Assembly (NCBI RefSeq): GCF_003062295.1
Contig: NZ_PYCN01000021.1
Location: forward strand, 62,001 to 126,000
Source of the DNA: Bradyrhizobium algeriense
Lineage (GTDB): Bacteria; Pseudomonadota; Alphaproteobacteria; Rhizobiales; Xanthobacteraceae
DNA length: 64,000 nucleotides
Direction of reading: 5' to 3'
This document shows, in pieces, positions 33,011 to 40,341 of the stretch. The position numbers were made by a program, and so were the translations under genes. Every line of letters starts with the position of its first letter. Within the stretch, counting starts at the first letter, position 1. The notes beneath the pieces were generated by a model. That model ran no database searches. It worked only from the letters and a program-made list of their open reading frames with translations, and was not told where the DNA came from.

Positions 33011-33129
33011 CGTCGTCCCTGCGCACGCAGGGACCCATACCGCGTGATCCCTCAATAAGGCCCTGTGGCTGATGCCTATCGCCAAACTAAGGCCGGTGGC
33101 TATGGGTCCCTGCGTTCGCAGGGACGACG
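33011..33129. repeat. Dispersed palindromic repeat, family C copy 2
   Basis: CGTCGTCCCTGCGCACGCAG...CCATACCGCGTGATCC and inverted GGCTATGGGTCCCTGCGTTC with GCAGGGACGACGA. It lies between the convergent aminotransferase and SDR genes. Confidence 0.9.
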
Positions 33130-33145
33130 ATGGAGAGAGTTCGTC

Positions 33146-33907
33146 CTAATCCCGATTATGCGGCGTCTGGATGAAGCCGCGATTATGCGTCGGGCTGATC
33201 AGGATCTCGTTCATGCACACGCGCGGCGGCATGCTGGCGACGAAGGCGATGGTGCGGCCGCAATCTTCCGGCTGCAGCATTTTCGCCTGCTCCTCCTCCG
33301 ACGGCACGACGGGGCGCGATTTGAGAATCGGGGTCGCGACCTCGCCGGGCGACAGGCAGCAGGCGCGCAGGCCATTGACGCATTCATCCATGTTGAAGGA
33401 ATGGGTCAGCGCCAGCACCGCATGTTTTGTGGTGGTGTAGGCCGGACCCGGCATTTTCGAGACGTGACGGCCGGCCCAGGACGCGACGTTGATGATGCAA
33501 CCGTCCTGCTGCTTCCGCATCGCCGGCAGCACCGCGCGCATGCAGTAGAGCACGCCGTTCAGGTTGATATCGACGACCTTGTCCCAGCCGTCCACTTCCA
33601 TGTCGGCCCAGCTTCGCTTCGGCACGTTGATGCCGGCGCTGTTGACCAAGAGATCGATCCGGCCGTGATTGGCGAGAATCTGTTCCGCCGCCTTGTCCAC
33701 GTCGGCCTTGTTGCTGACATCGAGCGCGATCGCCTCGGCCTTGCCGCCCATTTTGGTGATATCGGCCACGACCTTGTCGAGGGCGTCTTTCCGCCGTCCC
33801 GAAACCACCACGATCCAGCCATCCGCCGCCAGGAATTCCGCCCCTGACGCGCCGATTCCGCTGCCACCGCCCGTCACCCAGGCCACGCGTTTCCCGCTAT
33901 TTGTCAT
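33146..33907 (-). CDS. Short-chain dehydrogenase/reductase
   Basis: This is a 253-residue classical SDR with TGGGSGIG (residues 12-19), LVNSAG near 87, the catalytic serine in NVASWAG (143) and the YxxxK pair Y157/K161 (AYTTTKHAVLAL). The C terminus is MNEILISPTHNRGF. Substrate unknown. It is transcribed divergently from the malonyl-CoA synthetase gene. Confidence 0.9.
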   Translation of the reverse strand: MTNSGKRVAWVTGGGSGIGASGAEFLAADGWIVVVSGRRKDALDKVVADITKMGGKAEAIALDVSNKADVDKAAEQILANHGRIDLLVNSAGINVPKRSWADMEVDGWDKVVDINLNGVLYCMRAVLPAMRKQQDGCIINVASWAGRHVSKMPGPAYTTTKHAVLALTHSFNMDECVNGLRACCLSPGEVATPILKSRPVVPSEEEQAKMLQPEDCGRTIAFVASMPPRVCMNEILISPTHNRGFIQTPHNRD

Positions 33908-33996
33908 GCAAACTGTCTCCGTTGCTTTATGAAGGGCGTTCTTGCTATTCCAGCCGGCGAAATTCCGCAGGCCAGCGCCCTCTCAGGGAATGATGC

Positions 33997-35523
33997 ATGA
34001 ACACGACCGCCAACGCCAACCTGTTTTCCCGCCTGTTCGACACGCTCGACGATCCGAACCGGCTTGCGATCGAAATGCTCGATGGCACGCATATCAGCTA
34101 TGGCGATCTGATCGCCCGCGCCGGGCAAATGGCGAATGTTCTGGTTGCGCGCGGCGTCAAGCCCGGTGACCGCGTCGCAGCCCAGACCGAGAAATCAGTG
34201 CCGGCGCTGGTGCTGTATCTTGCGACCGTGCGTGCGGGCGCGGTCTACCTGCCGCTTAACACCGCCTATACGCTCAACGAACTCGACTACTTCATCTCCG
34301 ACGCCGAACCGTCGCTGGTCGTGTGCGACCCCTCGAAGGCGGAAGGCATCGGCGCGATCGCGGCGAAGGTGAAGGCAAAAGTCGAAACGCTCGGGCCCGA
34401 CGGCACGGGATCGCTCACGGATGCTGCCGCCAAAGCGGAAGCTGCGTTTACGACCGTCGCGCGCGCCAATGACGACCTTGCGGCGATCCTCTACACCTCG
34501 GGCACGACAGGCCGTTCCAAGGGCGCGATGCTGACGCACGACAATCTGGCGTCGAACTCCTACAGCCTGGTCGACTACTGGCGCTTCACCGACAAGGACG
34601 TGCTGATCCACGCGCTGCCGATCTACCACACCCACGGCCTGTTCGTGGCGAGCAACGTCACCCTGTTCGCCCGCGCCTCGATGATCTTCCTGCCGAAGTT
34701 CGATCCCGAAATGATCATCAAGATGATGGCGCGCGCCACCGTGCTGATGGGTGTGCCGACCTTCTACACGCGGCTTCTGCAAAGCCCGGCGCTGTCGAAG
34801 GATTCGACCAAGCACATGCGGTTGTTCATTTCCGGCTCCGCGCCGCTGCTCGCCGATACCCACCGCGAATGGTCCGCGCGCACCGGCCACGCCGTGCTCG
34901 AACGCTACGGCATGACCGAAACCAACATGAACACGTCGAACCCGTATGACGGCGAGCGCGTACCCGGCGCCGTCGGCCATCCCCTGCCCGGCGTTTCCGT
35001 CCGCGTCACCGATCCCGAGACCGGCAAGGAGATTGCGCGCGACGAGATCGGCATGATCGAGGTCAAGGGCCCGAACGTGTTCAAGGGCTATTGGCGGATG
35101 CCGGAAAAGACCAAATCCGAATTCCGCGACGACGGCTTCTTCATCACCGGCGACCTCGGCAAGATCGATCCCAAGGGCTACGTACACATCCTCGGCCGCG
35201 GCAAGGATCTCGTGATCTCCGGCGGCTTCAACGTTTACCCCAAGGAAATCGAGAGCGAGATCGACGCCATGCCGGGCGTGATCGAATCCGCCGTGATCGG
35301 CGTGCCGCATGCCGACTTCGGCGAAGGCGTTACCGCGGTCGTGGTCTGCAACAAGGGCGCCGATGTCACCGAAGCGGGCGTGCTGAAGGCGCTCGATGGA
35401 AGGCTCGCCAAATTCAAGATGCCGAAGCGCGTGTTCGTCGTCGACGAACTGCCTCGCAATGCAATGGGCAAGGTGCAGAAGAATATTTTGCGGGATACGT
35501 ACGCGAAGATTTACGCGAAGTAG
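33997..35523 (+). CDS. matB: Malonyl-CoA synthetase
   Basis: The 508-residue enzyme belongs to the ANL adenylating family. It has the P-loop YTSGTTGRSKGAM near residue 166, GYGMTETNMNTSNPY near 305 and the hinge GDLGKIDPKGYVHILGRGKD near 385, and ends with the acylation lysine in PRNAMGKVQKNIL. The overall sequence resembles MatB of Rhodopseudomonas/Bradyrhizobium, which makes malonyl-CoA from malonate. No malonate decarboxylase (MatA) or transporter is adjacent. A repeat follows immediately. Confidence 0.9.
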   Translation: MNTTANANLFSRLFDTLDDPNRLAIEMLDGTHISYGDLIARAGQMANVLVARGVKPGDRVAAQTEKSVPALVLYLATVRAGAVYLPLNTAYTLNELDYFISDAEPSLVVCDPSKAEGIGAIAAKVKAKVETLGPDGTGSLTDAAAKAEAAFTTVARANDDLAAILYTSGTTGRSKGAMLTHDNLASNSYSLVDYWRFTDKDVLIHALPIYHTHGLFVASNVTLFARASMIFLPKFDPEMIIKMMARATVLMGVPTFYTRLLQSPALSKDSTKHMRLFISGSAPLLADTHREWSARTGHAVLERYGMTETNMNTSNPYDGERVPGAVGHPLPGVSVRVTDPETGKEIARDEIGMIEVKGPNVFKGYWRMPEKTKSEFRDDGFFITGDLGKIDPKGYVHILGRGKDLVISGGFNVYPKEIESEIDAMPGVIESAVIGVPHADFGEGVTAVVVCNKGADVTEAGVLKALDGRLAKFKMPKRVFVVDELPRNAMGKVQKNILRDTYAKIYAK

Positions 35524-35532
35524 GCCGGTGCC

Positions 35533-35619
35533 GTGGCCCGGATGGAGCGAAGCGCAATCCGGGGTTCTCGCAGGCGGAAAGGCCGTTCCCGGATTTCGCT
35601 TCGCTCCGTTCGGGCTACG
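35533..35619. repeat. Dispersed palindromic repeat, family B copy 3
   Basis: GTGGCCCGGATGGAGCGAAG...TTCGCTTCGCTCCGTTCGGG, ending CTACG. It ends four bases from the stop of the truncated TauE/SafE gene. Confidence 0.9.
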
Positions 35620-35622
35620 CGT

Positions 35623-35916
35623 CTACAACAGGCTGATCACGAACCTTCCGCCGACGATGAACATGTACGCGCCGAACGCCATCTCCAGCGCGCGCTTGGA
35701 CATCGCATGCGCGGCGCGCACCCCGAGCGGCATCCGCACCTCCAGCGGCACGCCGGCCAGCCGGAAGCATTCGTAGAACACCGGCACCAGGATGGCGCCG
35801 CCGCCGATGCCAAACACGCCGGCCAGAAATCCCGACAGCGCCCCGACCGCGGTCAGCAGCAAGGCGAGTTCGATGAGCTCTTTGGGATCGAGGCCGGCCA
35901 CCATGTCTGCGAGCAT
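35623..35916 (-). pseudogene. TauE/SafE family membrane protein with large internal deletion
   Basis: The 97-codon frame joins the first ~65 residues of a sulfite exporter TauE/SafE-type protein (MLADMVAGLDPKELIELALL, the GFLAGVFGIGGGAILVPVFY helix, LEVRMPL) directly to its last ~32 residues (GVRAAHAMSKRALEMAFGAY, MFIVGGRFVISLL). Family members are about 300 residues with eight or so helices, so roughly 200 residues from the middle are missing, in frame, with the join near MPL|GVRAAH. The remnant would be a two- to three-helix protein, very unlikely to transport. The neighbouring LysR fragment also shows decay. Confidence 0.85.
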
Positions 35917-35979
35917 CCCACGTTCAGAACCAGCCGGCCGCGCATCTGCATGGCCGGCTGCCCCGCGAGACTTAGCTGC

Positions 35980-36300
35980 TTCAAAGCAGGCCGCAAAATC
36001 CGCATATCGGGTCGGCTCTGGATGAATAGCCTCGAGGCGCTCGCCACTGCTGCGAGGGAAGGCGCCGGCGTCGTGCGGGTGCCGTCGTGGCAGGTCGAGG
36101 CCGATCTGGCCGCCGGCCGCCCTGGTGCGGCTGCCCTGGTGCGGCTGCCCGCCGATTACCCGCCGGCGCCAGTGCCGTTGCACCTGATGTTTCAGCCGTC
36201 GCGGCCGGCTTCGCTGACGATCTGGGCCTTCGCCGACTACGTCGTCGAGCACTGGCGCGGCGTCGATCCGCCAGAGTGCGCAGGCCGCGCTGATCGATAA
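35980..36300 (+). pseudogene. C-terminal remnant of a LysR-family regulator
   Basis: About 105 codons match the end of a LysR effector-binding domain (GRKIRISGRLWMNSLEALAT, VVRVPSWQVEADLAAGR, LHLMFQPSRPASLTIWAFAD). No N-terminal helix-turn-helix or first half of the domain is present upstream, where the truncated TauE gene lies on the other strand. A 14-nt direct duplication (36119-36132 and 36133-36146) disturbs the middle. An ATG at 36022 could start a short product, but the piece is best read as a gene remnant. Confidence 0.8.
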
Positions 36301-36512
36301 ACAGAATCATAATTCAATTCTTAAACCGTGCCAGATGCCCGTGGTATACCAAGCCGCTGATTAATCGCGTTTCATAGCCTCCTAGTAATGAACGCCAGTT
36401 CCATTTCAGGCGATTTGATCGTTGCGCGGACTGGTGCGACTACGTAAATAGAATTCATCTACCGCGCATCCCCATGGACCGGCCGCGGTTCCACACAACA
36501 TGAAGCCGCCGA

Positions 36513-36911
36513 ATGACCGCCAGGATCGAACGACCGCTATCGCCGCATCTCCAGACCTATCGCGTCACCCTGACAATGGCGCTTTCCATCGTCCACCGCG
36601 CCACGGGAATCGCGCTCTATTTCGGCACGCTGCTGCTCGCCTGGTGGCTGATTGCCGCAGCGTCCGGCCCCGGGGCCTACGCCAACGTTCAGGCCTTCGC
36701 CGGCAGCATCATCGGCAAGCTGATCCTGTTCGGCTACACGTGGGCGCTGCTGCATCATCTGTGCAGCGGTATCCGCTACTTCTTCTGGGACCTCGGCTAT
36801 GGGTTCAAGGCCAATGAGCGCGAGGCACTGACCTGGGGCGCGCTGATCGCGGGAATTTCGCTGACCGTCCTGGTCTGGATCATCGCCTACACGGCCGGAG
36901 TCGGACGATGA
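36513..36911 (+). CDS. sdhC: Succinate dehydrogenase cytochrome b556 subunit
   Basis: SdhC anchors the complex in the inner membrane and binds haem b and quinone. The 132-residue protein has three helices; the conserved RPLSPHLQTYRVTLTMALSI segment is at the start (with SIVHRATG) and LHHLCSGIRYFFWDLGYG carries the haem histidine. It overlaps sdhD by four bases (ATGA). It is the first gene of sdhCDAB; about 210 bp of relatively AT-rich DNA precede it. Confidence 0.95.
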   Translation: MTARIERPLSPHLQTYRVTLTMALSIVHRATGIALYFGTLLLAWWLIAAASGPGAYANVQAFAGSIIGKLILFGYTWALLHHLCSGIRYFFWDLGYGFKANEREALTWGALIAGISLTVLVWIIAYTAGVGR

Positions 36912-37300
36912 GCGGCCCCTCTTCGATGCGCACGCCGCTCGGCCGCGTCCGCAATCTCGGTTCCTCGCATTCCGGCACCACCGATTTCTGGCGCCAGCGT
37001 CTCACGGCGGTGGCGATGGCGCTGTTGATCGTGCCCGTCATCGTGGTCATCCTGATGCTGATCAGGAGCAATCACGCCGGCGCCACGCAAATCCTCAGCT
37101 CGATCCCGATCGCGATCATCCTGGTGCTCTTCATCATCGCCAGCACCTGGCACATGCGCATCGGCATGCAGATCGTGATCGAGGACTATGTGCATAACGA
37201 GAAGATCAAACTCGCCAGCGTGATGGCGAATAATTTCTTTTGTTTCGCGGTGGCCTTGGCCTCGATCTACGCGATCCTTAAATTGTCATCGGGAGTGTAA
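36908..37300 (+). CDS. sdhD: Succinate dehydrogenase membrane anchor subunit
   Basis: This 130-residue second anchor subunit has three membrane helices. Visible pieces are GSSHSGTTDFWRQRLTAVAM near the N terminus and STWHMRIGMQIVIEDYVHNE with the haem/quinone histidines. It overlaps sdhC by four bases and ends three bases before sdhA, so translation is coupled. Confidence 0.94.
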   Translation: MSGPSSMRTPLGRVRNLGSSHSGTTDFWRQRLTAVAMALLIVPVIVVILMLIRSNHAGATQILSSIPIAIILVLFIIASTWHMRIGMQIVIEDYVHNEKIKLASVMANNFFCFAVALASIYAILKLSSGV

Positions 37301-37303
37301 CCC

Positions 37304-39175
37304 ATGGCTGCTCAAAGGACGGCTGCTCAAGGCAACGGCAAGGCCACCAACGGCAGTGGCGGAATCGGAAGTAGTCCCGCCACCAACGGTAAATCCTATC
37401 CGATCGAGGACCACACCTACGACGTCGTGGTGGTCGGCGCCGGCGGTGCCGGCCTGCGCGCCGTAGTCGGCTGCTCGGAAGCGGGCCTGCGCACCGCCTG
37501 CATCACCAAAGTGTTTCCGACCCGCTCGCATACGGTTGCAGCGCAAGGCGGCATTTCGGCTTCGCTCGGCAACATGCATCCGGACGACTGGCGCTGGCAC
37601 ATGTACGACACCGTCAAGGGGTCGGACTGGCTCGGCGACCAGGACGCGATCGAATACATGGTGCGTAACGCGCCGGAAGCCGTCTACGAGCTCGAGCATT
37701 GGGGCGTGCCGTTCTCGCGCACCGAGGACGGCAAGATCTATCAGCGCCCGTTCGGCGGCATGACCATGGACTACGGCAAGGGCCAGGCGCAGCGCACCTG
37801 CGCCGCGGCCGACCGCACCGGCCACGCCATGCTGCACACGATGTACGGTCAGGCGCTGCGCCATTCGGCCGAATTCTACATCGAGTTCTTCGCCATCGAC
37901 CTGATCATGGACGACCAGGGCGTCTGCCGCGGCGTCATCGCGCTCAAGCTCGACGACGGCACACTGCATCGCTTCCGGGCGCAAACCACGATCCTGGCGA
38001 CCGGCGGCTACGGCCGCGCCTACGCTTCCTGCACTTCGGCGCATACCTGCACCGGCGACGGCGGCGGCATGGTGTTGCGCGCAGGTCTCCCAATGCAGGA
38101 CATGGAATTCGTCCAGTTTCACCCGACCGGCATCTACGGCTCGGGCTGCCTCGTCACCGAGGGCGCCCGCGGCGAAGGCGGCTATCTCGTCAATTCCGAG
38201 GGCGAACGCTTCATGGAGCGTTACGCGCCCTCCGCCAAGGACCTCGCCTCCCGCGACGTCGTCTCGCGCTCGATGACGATCGAGATCCGCGAGGGCCGCG
38301 GCGTCGGCAAGAAGAAGGACCACATCTACCTGCACCTCGATCACCTCGATCCCAAGGTGCTGAATGAACGGCTGCCGGGCATTTCCGAATCGGCAAAAAT
38401 CTTCGCCAATGTCGACGTCACCCGCGAGCCGATCCCGATCGTGCCGACCGCGCACTATAATATGGGCGGTATCCCGACCAATTATCACGGCGAAGTACTG
38501 ACCAAGAAGAATGGCGACGAAAATTCCGTGGTGCCCGGCCTGATGGCGCTCGGCGAAGCGGCCTGCGTCTCCGTGCATGGCGCCAACCGGCTCGGCTCCA
38601 ACTCGCTGATCGACCTCGTCGTGTTCGGCCGCGCCGCCGCGCTACGGCTTGCGGAAAAGCTGACGCCGAACGGCAAGCAGCCGGACCTGCCGAAGGATTC
38701 CGCCGACCTGGCGCTCGGACGGCTGGATCATTACCGCTACGCCTCCGGCGGCACGCCGACCGCGAAGCTGCGCGAGGGCATGCAGCATGTGATGCAGAAC
38801 AATTGCGCGGTGTTCCGCACCGGAGAGGTGTTGCAGGAAGGCCATAACCTGATCCACAAGGTGCATGGTGGCATCGGTGACGTCGCCACCTCCGACCGCT
38901 CGCTGATCTGGAACTCCGACCTGATCGAGACGCTCGAATTCGACAATCTGATCGTGCAGGCCGTCGTCACGATGGATTCGGCGGCGAACCGCACCGAGAG
39001 CCGCGGCGCACACGCGCGCGAGGATTTCCCCGACCGCGACGACAAGAACTGGATGAAGCACACGCTGGCGTGGATCGACAATGGCGGCAACACCACGGTC
39101 GATTATCGCCCGGTGCACGACTACACGATGACGAACGACGTTCAGTACATCCCGCCGAAGGCGCGCGTGTATTGA
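37304..39175 (+). CDS. sdhA: Succinate dehydrogenase flavoprotein subunit
   Basis: SdhA oxidises succinate with covalently bound FAD. The 623-residue protein carries the Rossmann motif VVVGAGGAGLRAVVG near residue 43, the FAD-histidine segment TRSHTVAAQGGISASLGN near 70, and HPTGIYGSGCLVTEGARGEG near 270. It ends GARVY-like (PKARVY). The first ~25 residues are a glycine/asparagine-rich extension (QGNGKATNGSGGIGSSPATN) that is longer than in most relatives. Confidence 0.97.
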   Translation: MAAQRTAAQGNGKATNGSGGIGSSPATNGKSYPIEDHTYDVVVVGAGGAGLRAVVGCSEAGLRTACITKVFPTRSHTVAAQGGISASLGNMHPDDWRWHMYDTVKGSDWLGDQDAIEYMVRNAPEAVYELEHWGVPFSRTEDGKIYQRPFGGMTMDYGKGQAQRTCAAADRTGHAMLHTMYGQALRHSAEFYIEFFAIDLIMDDQGVCRGVIALKLDDGTLHRFRAQTTILATGGYGRAYASCTSAHTCTGDGGGMVLRAGLPMQDMEFVQFHPTGIYGSGCLVTEGARGEGGYLVNSEGERFMERYAPSAKDLASRDVVSRSMTIEIREGRGVGKKKDHIYLHLDHLDPKVLNERLPGISESAKIFANVDVTREPIPIVPTAHYNMGGIPTNYHGEVLTKKNGDENSVVPGLMALGEAACVSVHGANRLGSNSLIDLVVFGRAAALRLAEKLTPNGKQPDLPKDSADLALGRLDHYRYASGGTPTAKLREGMQHVMQNNCAVFRTGEVLQEGHNLIHKVHGGIGDVATSDRSLIWNSDLIETLEFDNLIVQAVVTMDSAANRTESRGAHAREDFPDRDDKNWMKHTLAWIDNGGNTTVDYRPVHDYTMTNDVQYIPPKARVY

Positions 39176-39177
39176 AC

Positions 39178-39275
39178 ACACTTGTCATGTGCGGACTTGC
39201 TCCGCGCATCCAGCTTCAAAAGAGGATGGATTACCGGGTCAAGCCCGACAATGACGAGAAGAACGGCAGAGGCAG
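39178..39275. repeat. Partial family D repeat between sdhA and sdhB
   Basis: The spacer contains CTTGTCATGTGCGGACTTGC, TCCGCGCATCCA and then GATGGATTACCGGGTCAAGC, CCGACAATGACGAGAA. The ends are imperfect inverted relatives and match the 55599 element. It splits an otherwise tightly packed operon. Confidence 0.75.
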
Positions 39276-39280
39276 GACAT

Positions 39281-40066
39281 ATGGCTGAATTCGCACTTCC
39301 CAAGAACTCGAGGATCACCGGCGGCAAGACCTGGCCGATGCCGGCGGGCGCGACCGAGACGCGCGAGTTCAGGGTCTATCGCTGGAATCCTGACGACGGC
39401 AAGAACCCGAGCGTCGACACCTATCACGTCGACATCAACGACTGCGGGCCGATGGTGCTGGACGGCCTGATCTGGATCAAGAACCATATCGATCCGACGC
39501 TGACCTTCCGCCGCTCCTGCCGCGAAGGCGTCTGCGGCTCCTGCGCCATGAATATCGACGGCCAGAACACGCTGGCCTGCACCAAGTCGATGCACGACGT
39601 GGCCGCGGGCGGCGCCGTCAAGGTCAACCCCCTGCCGCACCAGCCGGTCGTGAAGGACCTGGTCCCCGACCTCACCAATTTCTACGCGCAATATGCCTCG
39701 ATCGAACCGTGGCTGAAAACGACCACGCCGACGCCGCAGAAGGAATGGAAGCAGAGCCACGAGGACCGCGAAAAGCTCGACGGCCTCTACGAGTGCATCC
39801 TGTGCGCCTGCTGCTCGACCTCCTGCCCGAGCTATTGGTGGAACAGCGACCGCTTCCTGGGGCCGGCGGCGCTGTTGCAGGCGAATCGCTGGGTGACGGA
39901 CTCCCGCGATGAGGCCACCGGCGAACGGCTCGACAATCTCGAAGACCCGTTCCGGCTCTACCGCTGCCACACCATCATGAACTGCGCCAAGGCCTGCCCG
40001 AAGGGCCTGAACCCGTCGCAAGCCATCGCCGAGCTCAAGCTGAAGATGGTCGAGCGCCAGATCTAG
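39281..40066 (+). CDS. sdhB: Succinate dehydrogenase iron-sulfur subunit
   Basis: SdhB carries the three iron-sulfur clusters linking FAD to quinone. The 261-residue protein has the [2Fe-2S] motif CREGVCGSCAMNIDG with a distal Cys (TLACT) near residues 75-100, and the CILCACCSTSCPS and CHTIMNCAKACPKG cysteine motifs for the [4Fe-4S] and [3Fe-4S] clusters. The ATG at 39281 (MAEFALPKNSRI) follows AGGCAGGACAT; upstream frames run through a repeat. Confidence 0.97.
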   Translation: MAEFALPKNSRITGGKTWPMPAGATETREFRVYRWNPDDGKNPSVDTYHVDINDCGPMVLDGLIWIKNHIDPTLTFRRSCREGVCGSCAMNIDGQNTLACTKSMHDVAAGGAVKVNPLPHQPVVKDLVPDLTNFYAQYASIEPWLKTTTPTPQKEWKQSHEDREKLDGLYECILCACCSTSCPSYWWNSDRFLGPAALLQANRWVTDSRDEATGERLDNLEDPFRLYRCHTIMNCAKACPKGLNPSQAIAELKLKMVERQI

Positions 40067-40083
40067 GCGGCTGGCGCTGTCCC

Positions 40084-40207
40084 GTAGCCCGGATGGAGCG
40101 AAGCGCAATCCGGAACAGGTTTTGCCCGGCCGCGAGAATCCCGGATTACGCGGAGCCCGTCATCGGGCGCGCATTCGCGCGACCCGTTGGCTCCATCCGG
40201 GCCACGA
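40084..40207. repeat. Chimeric repeat: family B with inserted family E segment
   Basis: The left arm is family B (GTAGCCCGGATGGAGCGAAG). The right arm CCGGATTACGC is interrupted by GGAGCCCGTCATCGGGCGCG and CATTCGCGCGACCCGTTGGC before CTCCATCCGGGCCACG. That inserted piece matches the inside of the family E element at 21118-21246. The result is a composite element downstream of sdhB. Confidence 0.8.
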
Positions 40208-40341
40208 AGAGCTATCGGACCGGGAACGGCGATATTTGAATCGATTATGATCGATCCGCCCCGGGACGGAAGTTCCCTTCGCCGTCCAACTTTGTTCTCA
40301 ACGAAAGATTGCGTTAAGCTCGGCACGGAGCCGGAGCGCCC

